From: Chlorobiota bacterium
GTDB taxonomy: Bacteria > Bacteroidota > Bacteroidia > Bacteroidales > F082
NCBI GenBank assembly: GCA_013151215.1
Contig: JAADIS010000131.1
Span: forward strand, 1-41,444
Direction of reading: 5' to 3'
DNA: 41,444 nucleotides
Shown: in pieces, positions 35,322 to 41,444 of the stretch
Position numbering within the stretch: position 1 is the stretch's first letter
Layout of the letters: the number at the start of each line of letters is the position of its first letter
The notes under the pieces: generated by a model
What the model was told of the DNA's origin: nothing
Database searches by the model: none
Seen by the model: the letters and a program-made list of their open reading frames with translations, nothing else
Made by a program: the position numbers and the translations under genes

Positions 35322-35975
35322 ATGAAAAAACTAGATTTTATAGACAATTCAAAAATCCAAACATCTGGCTCTCAAAGTCTTATAACTCCGAATATGGCAG
35401 TTGAAATGCTTAAAACAGGCAATAAGCGCTTTCTAAAATGCGAGCGGCTGGACAGGAAGCTTGATCGGCAAATTGCCCAAACTGCCGAAGGCCAGTTCCC
35501 TTTTGCAGTTGTTTTAAGCTGTATTGATTCGCGCATTCCTACCGAAATAATATTTGACCAGGGCATAGGAGATATATTTAACGTGCGCATTGCCGGCAAC
35601 TTCGTCAACGAAGACATCCTTGGCAGCATGGAGTTCGCATGCAAACTTGCCGGGGCCAAACTAGTGGTGGTAATGGGACATACTTCCTGCGGCGCGGTAA
35701 AAGGTGCCTGCGACAATGTACAGGCAGGCAACTTAACCCAGCTGCTCGGCAAGCTCATGCCGGCGGTACTATCAACCAAAACAAAGCATGACGAGGACAG
35801 GACCTCAAACAACCCCGGCTTTGTAAACAGGGTCGCCGTGCGGAACGTAGAACAAACAATGGAAAACATCAATGCGCAAAGCCCTATACTTCATGAGCTA
35901 TATAATCGCGGGGAAATAGATATAGTTGGGGCAATGTATGATGTTGGAAACGGCAAAGTTGAATTTTTAAAATAA
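35322..35975 (+). CDS. Beta-class carbonic anhydrase
   Basis: This zinc enzyme interconverts CO2 and bicarbonate in the cytoplasm. At 217 residues it has all expected residues: zinc ligands C67, H120 and C123, and the catalytic Asp-Arg pair D69 and R71 (CIDSR), with HTSCGAVKGACD as the second block. It is the first gene of a tight operon with a SulP transporter eight bases downstream. That pairing suggests it works on bicarbonate brought in or out by the transporter. No signal peptide is present. Confidence 0.95.
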   Translation: MKKLDFIDNSKIQTSGSQSLITPNMAVEMLKTGNKRFLKCERLDRKLDRQIAQTAEGQFPFAVVLSCIDSRIPTEIIFDQGIGDIFNVRIAGNFVNEDILGSMEFACKLAGAKLVVVMGHTSCGAVKGACDNVQAGNLTQLLGKLMPAVLSTKTKHDEDRTSNNPGFVNRVAVRNVEQTMENINAQSPILHELYNRGEIDIVGAMYDVGNGKVEFLK

Positions 35976-35983
35976 AGCATGAA

Positions 35984-37879
35984 ATGGATTCCACAAAAAA
36001 GAAAAAAAACACAAAAACCTTCGGTTTTGATTTTTCCAACATCAAAGGCGATATGTTCGGAGGTATCACGGCAGGGATAGTTGCCCTCCCATTGGCGCTC
36101 GCTTTTGGTGTAAGTTCGGGTTTAGGCCCCAGCGCAGGACTTTACGGAGCAATTTTCGTAAGTTTCTTTGCTGCGCTTTTTGGCGGCACTAATACTCAGA
36201 TTTCGGGGCCCACAGCTCCGATGACAGCAGTCAGCATGGTAGTAATTGCCGGGATTGTAGCAACTTTCGACGGTGATATAGGCAATGCGCTACCGGCTAT
36301 CCTAATAGTTTTCTTATTGGCCGGCTTAATGCAGATCGGATTAGGTTTGATAGGTCTGGGAAAATACATCAGATATATTCCTTATCCGGTAGTTTCAGGG
36401 TTTATGACCGCCATCGGGGTAATCATATTAGTCACGCAGATTCTGCCTTCCGTCGGGTATTACCCAAAGGAAGATGTAGGGCTCGTTAATCAGTTCAAGC
36501 CTCAGGCTGAAGAAATTATCCTGCATAAAATACTGAAAGACGAAGCAGGCGAAGGCATACTGGTATTAGAGGATTTTAAGCAGACCATTAACCTGGCAGA
36601 ACATATTACCGAGGACCAGATTCTTAAAGAATCGCAATCATTGGCAAATTCTGAGGCATCGGGCGTTATCGGCGCCATAAAAGTACTTCCCAGGGCGCTG
36701 GCAAATATCAATTGGCTCGAACTGCTTTTGGCATTGGGCACTATTCTTATAATATTCGGGTTCAAACGAATAACAACCAAAATACCAAGCACATTGGTCG
36801 CCCTGCTTGTAATGTCGTCCATCGCGATAGGTTTCGGCTTGAATTATCGGCCCATTGAAGAAATACCGGGAGGCTTGCCAATCCCTAACTTTGGAATCTT
36901 TACCAACTTCAGTTTCAATAGCATTTCACCATATATCTTAACAGCTTTAACTTTGGCGCTCCTTGGGGCAATTGATTCGTTGCTTACTTCCGTGGTTGCC
37001 GACAATATGACCAAAACAAAGCATAACCCCAATAAGGAGCTGGTTGGCCAGGGCATCGGCAATAGCGTTGCAGCCATCTTTGGTGGCATTCCCGGAGCAG
37101 GTGCCACAATCCGAACAGTCGTCAATATAAACGCAGGTGGGAAAACCCGTCTGTCGGGTATGATGGCCGGGGTTTTGCTCCTGGTAATATTATTGGCATT
37201 AGGCCCTGTTGCCTCACAAATACCCGCAGCGGTCTTAGCCGGAATATTAATAACCGTGGGCATAGGCGTGATGGATTATAAAGGGCTCAAGGCGATACCT
37301 TATATGCCCCGCCCCGAAGTGATCATAATGCTGGTAGTGTTAATATTGTCTTCCGTTTGGAATTTGGTATATGCGGTGGGCGTTGGCCTTATTATCGCAT
37401 CATTGATGTTCATGAAGAAAATTGGCGATGTAACAGCAGAGCGATCAAGCGTGGAATCGTTCGACAGATCGAAAGCCTGGCCGGATGAAATCACCATCCC
37501 GAAAAGTATAAAAGAAGATATCTTCATCAAACATATCAGGGGGCCATTGTTCTTTGGTTCCACAAACTATTTTCAACAGTTGGTCAAACAAATACCCGAC
37601 AAGACATCAACCATTATTATCAGGATGGGAAGAATGCCGTATATCGACCAGTCGGGATTATATGCTATGGAAGATGTATTGGTTGACCTGGCCAAGCAAG
37701 GGAAAACAGTTTTGCTGGTGTCAGTCTTAAAGCAACCACGATATATGCTTGAGCGGATTGACATCATCCCTGACTTAATACCAACAGAGCAGGTCTTCGA
37801 CAATTTCGCCAACTGCCTGGCATGGGTCAAAGAGAATGTGGAAGATGAGGTTTATACCAATAACATTGCAAAGATATAA
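35984..37879 (+). CDS. SulP family anion transporter with STAS domain
   Basis: A 631-residue inner-membrane transporter. It has the SulP core of about 12-14 helices with SGPTAPMTAVS and ALLGAIDSLLTSVVADNMTKTKHNPNKELVGQGIGN (the substrate-site region), and a C-terminal STAS domain (about 510-610) with IDQSG. A hydrophilic segment of about 80 residues (about 165-245) interrupts the early helices. Substrates of SulP proteins include sulfate and bicarbonate. The preceding carbonic anhydrase and the following Na+/H+ antiporter favour a Na+-linked bicarbonate role (BicA-like), but this is inference. Confidence 0.92.
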   Translation: MDSTKKKKNTKTFGFDFSNIKGDMFGGITAGIVALPLALAFGVSSGLGPSAGLYGAIFVSFFAALFGGTNTQISGPTAPMTAVSMVVIAGIVATFDGDIGNALPAILIVFLLAGLMQIGLGLIGLGKYIRYIPYPVVSGFMTAIGVIILVTQILPSVGYYPKEDVGLVNQFKPQAEEIILHKILKDEAGEGILVLEDFKQTINLAEHITEDQILKESQSLANSEASGVIGAIKVLPRALANINWLELLLALGTILIIFGFKRITTKIPSTLVALLVMSSIAIGFGLNYRPIEEIPGGLPIPNFGIFTNFSFNSISPYILTALTLALLGAIDSLLTSVVADNMTKTKHNPNKELVGQGIGNSVAAIFGGIPGAGATIRTVVNINAGGKTRLSGMMAGVLLLVILLALGPVASQIPAAVLAGILITVGIGVMDYKGLKAIPYMPRPEVIIMLVVLILSSVWNLVYAVGVGLIIASLMFMKKIGDVTAERSSVESFDRSKAWPDEITIPKSIKEDIFIKHIRGPLFFGSTNYFQQLVKQIPDKTSTIIIRMGRMPYIDQSGLYAMEDVLVDLAKQGKTVLLVSVLKQPRYMLERIDIIPDLIPTEQVFDNFANCLAWVKENVEDEVYTNNIAKI

Positions 37880-37880
37880 T

Positions 37881-38573
37881 ATGAACCTATCAAGAATCCT
37901 CAACAAAAACTTAATCCTGATGTTGGTCCTATTGCCTGTTTCCATACTTGCCCAGCAAGACAAGGCAGGCAATTGGCTGATGTATTTTGGGATGAATAAA
38001 ATAAGTGATAAAATCAGCGTTCATACTGAATTTCAGTACCGTAACCATACGATTGCGCCAAATAACACTGAACAGTTGCTATTGCGGCTTGGGCTGAATT
38101 ATCATTTCTCGGACAAGGCATTTGTAAGTGCGGGATACGCATATATCCCTTCTTATATTTTTGATTCGGAACAGAAAGCGCCGGAGACGATAGAACACCG
38201 TATCTGGCAGCAATTTATTTTAACAAATAACATCGGCCGGGTAAAGCTTGAGCACCGTTACCGCATAGAGCAACGATGGGTAAGCTCCGAATACAGGAAC
38301 CGCCTACGTTATCGCCTAATGTTATTCGCCCCGCTAAACAAACCAATAATTGAGAAAGGAAGCTTTTTTATTGGCCTTTACGACGAAATATTCCTGAATA
38401 CGGAAAAGGGCTTTTTCGACCGCAACAGGCTATATGGGGCATTGGGTTATCAGTTTCATAAACTGGCAAGCGCACAGGCGGGGGTAATGCATCAGCAACT
38501 TACAGGTTCCGGAAAATGGTATTTGCAGTTCTCCTTGGTTTTTAATGCTGATTTCAGGGATAAAAATGATTAA
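37881..38573 (+). CDS. DUF2490 family outer-membrane protein
   Basis: The start at 37881 is one base after the SulP stop and gives a proper signal peptide (to LAQ). The 230 residues form alternating amphipathic strands typical of a small outer-membrane beta-barrel ([50 protein letters not shown]), matching DUF2490. The role of the family is not known. In this operon it could be an outer-membrane pore for bicarbonate or ions, or just an expression companion. I cannot separate these. Confidence 0.85.
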   Translation: MNLSRILNKNLILMLVLLPVSILAQQDKAGNWLMYFGMNKISDKISVHTEFQYRNHTIAPNNTEQLLLRLGLNYHFSDKAFVSAGYAYIPSYIFDSEQKAPETIEHRIWQQFILTNNIGRVKLEHRYRIEQRWVSSEYRNRLRYRLMLFAPLNKPIIEKGSFFIGLYDEIFLNTEKGFFDRNRLYGALGYQFHKLASAQAGVMHQQLTGSGKWYLQFSLVFNADFRDKND

Positions 38574-38590
38574 TTAAAAATAATATAAAA

Positions 38591-40060
38591 ATGATGAAAC
38601 ATTTCTTGGGCAACAGTCCCAATTGGTATAAATATACGATAATAGGTTTTCTGATATTTAATGTCCTCTCCTATTTCACCCTCGGGCCAACCATAACAGC
38701 ATGGATATTTATTGCAGAATTTATCTTTACCCTGGCCATGGCGCTAAAATGCTATCCATTGATATCAGGAGGCTTATTGGCAATTCAAATTTTGGCGCTG
38801 AAACTTACTTCTGCAAACAACGCTTATCATGAGGTGGAGCAAAACCTGGAAGTTATCCTGCTTTTAATGTTTATGGTTGCCGCGATTTACTTTATGAAAC
38901 CGCTGCTGATGTATATCTTCAGTAAGATTTTTACCAAGGTGAAATCAAAAATAGCACTATCGCTTTTGTTTGTAATCCTCTCGGCCGTTCTGTCTGCGTT
39001 CCTGGATGCACTAACGGTTACGGCTGTCCTAATAAGTGTTGCCGTGGGCTTTTATGGCGTTTATCATAAAATCCAATCAAGCGATCTTGACATTGATGGG
39101 GACGGCATTATAGACCGGACACAATTAAGTGGTGAAACTCTTGAGCAGTTCCGGGGATTTTTGAGGAGCCTGATAATGCACGGCGTTGTGGGAACTGCGC
39201 TTGGCGGTGTCATGACCTTGGTGGGCGAACCGCAAAACCTGTTAATTGGAGAGAAGATGGGCTGGGACTTTATTGAATTCTTCTTGCAAATGGATGTCAT
39301 AACTATCCCGGTTTTCTTTGCAGGATTATTGACAACGGTCTTTCTTGAGAAATTCAAGTTATTTGGTTTTGGGGGGAAACTGCCTGATGTAGCCCGGAAA
39401 ATTATTTATAATTATACTATTTCAGAAGATAAAAAGCGTAGCAGAAACGAAAAATACAAACTTGTGGTCCAGGCGGTAGCAATGCTGTTACTAATTATTG
39501 GCCTTGCGTTGCATCTTGCCCCCGTAGGCTTTATTGGTTTAGCGCTTATTGTTTTTCAAACGGCCTTTATGGGCATCACCGACGAGCATCATATTGCGCC
39601 GGCATTCAAGGAAGCCCTTCCATTTACGGCCCTGTTGGTAGTGTTCTTTGTAATAGTTGCAATGATTCATGACCAACATTTATTTAAACCGGTTATTGAA
39701 CTGGCTCTTTCAATGGAAGCAAGCATGCAGCCTGTAATGTTCTATATCGCAAATGGCATATTGTCGGCGATCAGCGATAACGTATTTGTGGCAACGGTAT
39801 ATATTAATGAGATCGAAGCAGCATTCAATGCCGGGGACTTATCACGCGAACAATACGAAAAACTTGCCGTTGCGATAAATACTGGGACAAACCTGCCAAG
39901 TGTTGCCACACCTAATGGCCAGGCAGCATTTCTATTCCTGCTCACATCTGCCTTAGCCCCATTGATTAACCTCTCCTATGGGAAAATGGTAAAAATGGCT
40001 TTCCCTTATGCAATAGTATTGGGCGGGGTTGGCTTGTTGTGCGTAATGTATTTATTGTAA
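38591..40060 (+). CDS. nhaB: Na+/H+ antiporter NhaB
   Basis: An inner-membrane antiporter that exports Na+ in exchange for H+. The 489 residues form about 12 helices. Family-specific stretches are [34 protein letters not shown] and [14 protein letters not shown], which carry the conserved Asp residues. The end, [37 protein letters not shown], is also typical. It is 17 bases after the DUF2490 gene and probably last in the carbonic anhydrase operon. No terminator is obvious in the next 200 bases. Confidence 0.93.
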   Translation: MMKHFLGNSPNWYKYTIIGFLIFNVLSYFTLGPTITAWIFIAEFIFTLAMALKCYPLISGGLLAIQILALKLTSANNAYHEVEQNLEVILLLMFMVAAIYFMKPLLMYIFSKIFTKVKSKIALSLLFVILSAVLSAFLDALTVTAVLISVAVGFYGVYHKIQSSDLDIDGDGIIDRTQLSGETLEQFRGFLRSLIMHGVVGTALGGVMTLVGEPQNLLIGEKMGWDFIEFFLQMDVITIPVFFAGLLTTVFLEKFKLFGFGGKLPDVARKIIYNYTISEDKKRSRNEKYKLVVQAVAMLLLIIGLALHLAPVGFIGLALIVFQTAFMGITDEHHIAPAFKEALPFTALLVVFFVIVAMIHDQHLFKPVIELALSMEASMQPVMFYIANGILSAISDNVFVATVYINEIEAAFNAGDLSREQYEKLAVAINTGTNLPSVATPNGQAAFLFLLTSALAPLINLSYGKMVKMAFPYAIVLGGVGLLCVMYLL

Positions 40061-40264
40061 AGGCAAATTAAATAAGTCAATTAACAGAGTGCATTTCAAG
40101 TAGTTAAAATAATATCTCCTTCACCGATATGCGGAGGCCAGAATCCTTTTTATCTACTTCTAAAAAAAGTTGATGCTGACCCCCCGGCTACTGGACTGAT
40201 TTTCATTAAACAAATCCATGCATTTTATCATAGCACATACTAAATTAATTACTAGTTTTGTGTT
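40061..40264. other. Intergenic gap with possible mobile-element scar
   Basis: No gene. A stretch near 40169-40188 (GTTGATGCTGACCCCCCGG) resembles the ends of some Bacteroidota insertion sequences, but no partner repeat was found. A TAGTTTTG (40253-40260) matches the -7 consensus just before the RHS remnant. Confidence 0.3.
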
Positions 40265-41403
40265 GTGACACCCTTACAATCCATATTTATCTACGAACAG
40301 CACTGGGATACAGGCTTTGTTTTTGCTGAAGGCTACTTTATCGGCATTGAGCAACTCACTAAAATCGGCCTCTTAAACATGCCCGCCCGCCGGAGCAACA
40401 GCGCAGGCAGCAACGGCCGTGCCTGCGGCCCGTGCCTGCCTGCCGTAATTTTTGTGGAGGCCGGGCCTGGCCGCATGCTACAACCCGACAACTATGTGCA
40501 GGCCGCAGGATACCGCAGAATTATAATAGGTACTCTTATGCGCTGAATAATCCGTTGGTTTATACGGATCCGAGTGGGGAGGTTTTCCTTGTCGACGATG
40601 CAATCCTTGGATTAATAGGGGGGTCAATTAATGTTCTTACTAATCTTGGCAGCATACATAACATTGGACAAGGTGCGGCATTTTTTGGTGTTGGTTTTGT
40701 TAGTGGAGCATTGTCAGAATATATTACACCGGTTGGCTCGGCAGCATTAATGGGTGCAGGAAATGCAGCTCTTTTAAGTTATAATAATACTGGAAGTGTT
40801 GACATTGGAGCTGTATTACAGGGTGCTGCTACATCTGCTATTATTGGAGGTGTAACAATGGGATTAGGACAAGCACTTACCCCGGTTGCAAACAAGGCAT
40901 TATCAGGAATTGCCAGTCCCATTCTGAGGCAGGCCGCAACCCAAGGAGCGATAGGATCATTTATTGGAGGTGCCGGCGGTGGAGTAGGTGCAGCCATAAA
41001 CGGTGGGAATATTTGGCAAGGGATTGGTCAGGGTGCTTTGTGGGGAGGAGGAATTGGATTTGCAACAGGTGCTTATACAGGTTACGGTTATGCTAAAGCT
41101 AGGAGTCTTAATCCATGGACTGGTAAGGACTTGCATCCAATAACTCCCATGCCAACAAGAAATACTAATAATATCAAAATTGAACCTAAAAATTTATCTG
41201 AACAAATATCTTTAAAAGCAGCTAAATCAGGGGAAGGAGGTCCAATTATGATTGGGGAAATAAAAGATCCAAATTTTCAAAACAATTGGCAAAAAATGTC
41301 GTATTATCATAAATTACCCGATAATATGGGCTATGTTGAAATTCATTATTGAAAAAATACGGTAACAGGTGAACTAACACAGTTTAAATTTAAGAATAAT
41401 TAA
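40265..41403 (+). pseudogene. RHS-repeat protein C-terminal tip, 5'-truncated, frameshifted
   Basis: Only the end of an RHS protein is present. A degenerate core (GIEQLTKIGLLNMPAR) and GRMLQPDNYVQAAGY are read in one frame. Then a one-base loss near 40513 shifts NYNRYSYALNNPLVYTDPSGE into another frame. A Gly/Ala-rich linker (about 40590-41100) and a small C-terminal toxin-like domain follow. That frame meets TGA at 41350-41352 after MGYVEIHY. Past it the same frame continues KNTVTGELTQFKFKNN to TAA at 41403, so the TGA probably replaced a Trp TGG. A GC-rich insertion breaks the core. The toxin class is not identified. Confidence 0.75.
40385..40446 (+). repeat. GC-rich palindromic insertion inside the RHS core
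   Basis: About 60 bases of unusual GC content. They hold GCAGGCA (40403-40409) facing TGCCTGC (40420-40426), the palindrome ACGGCCGT (40413-40420), and a near direct repeat of CGTGCCTGC. They separate NMPAR from GRML, which in RHS cores are about six residues apart, by about 21 extra in-frame codons. Confidence 0.5.
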
Positions 41404-41444
41404 ATGAAAGTAGAATGTGTCCAAAATAGTTTTAAGTACATTGA
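41404..41444 (+). CDS. Putative immunity protein, 5' end only
   Basis: An ATG starts immediately after the TAA of the read-through toxin frame, and the frame (MKVECVQNSFKYI...) is open to the window edge. Position directly behind an RHS toxin tip is where immunity genes lie. Nothing else can be told from 13 residues. Confidence 0.45.
   Translation, partial: MKVECVQNSFKYI

Noticed and set aside
41350-41352. Reassignment of TGA to Trp in this organism
   Set aside because: Other intact genes in the window, such as tolC and the Rrf2 regulator, use TGA as a normal stop, so this TGA is best read as a nonsense mutation.

Overview
The window reads as a chromosomal segment of a Bacteroidota bacterium, most like the Bacteroidales/Marinilabiliales. 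Supporting signs are Bacteroidota promoter elements (TAnnTTTG) ahead of many genes, T9SS type A C-terminal sorting domains, DUF4837 and choice-of-anchor L proteins, glnS/asnS/rpoN of the Bacteroidota type, many short lipoproteins, and the RluA-asnS gene order. Most of the window is ordinary core genome. The accessory material is two decayed loci (a toxin-antitoxin remnant and an RHS tip) and a few duplicated genes. I saw no rRNA, tRNA, CRISPR array, intact insertion sequence or prophage.

Region 1 (1-4400): fragments of unknown genes, a secreted Cys-rich protein, a DUF4837 lipoprotein, an MltD-type murein transglycosylase with three LysM domains, and a flavodoxin. Region 2 (4540-12370): a methyl-cycle locus. 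metH and metF form a minus-strand unit behind a SAM-I (S-box) riboswitch, with the flavodoxin just downstream (flavodoxin is the usual MetH reactivase partner). ahcY lies about 1.7 kb beyond the riboswitch in the opposite direction. Between them is a membrane protein/winged-helix regulator pair whose promoter contains a perfect palindrome. Region 3 (12390-19880): two small lipoproteins, then a tolC-tetR-mfp-rnd efflux operon closed by a strong terminator. Region 4 (20060-23430): two envelope proteins of unknown function, a deletion-fused remnant of an antitoxin/MazF-type toxin pair, and glnS.

Region 5 (23550-25740): an Rrf2-type Fe-S regulator, translationally coupled to a four-haem c-type cytochrome lipoprotein that is an exact 255-residue tandem duplication. 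A perfect 8-5-8 inverted repeat sits at the promoter. Region 6 (26190-32350): a TonB-C-like small protein, an RluA pseudouridine synthase, asnS, rpoN (sigma-54), a PAP2-like membrane protein and a choice-of-anchor L exported protein. Region 7 (32470-34610): two tandem T9SS-secreted paralogues with nearly identical 3' ends. Region 8 (34720-40060): small membrane proteins, then a tight operon of beta-carbonic anhydrase, SulP anion transporter, DUF2490 outer-membrane protein and NhaB Na+/H+ antiporter. This looks like a sodium-coupled bicarbonate/pH module. Region 9 (40250-41444): a 5'-truncated, frameshifted RHS toxin tip with a GC-rich insertion and a TGA in place of a likely Trp codon, followed directly by the start of a putative immunity gene that runs off the window.

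The items most worth a second look are the duplicated cytochrome/Rrf2 unit with its palindromic operator, the decayed RHS tip, the fused toxin-antitoxin remnant, and the carbonic anhydrase-SulP-DUF2490-NhaB operon.
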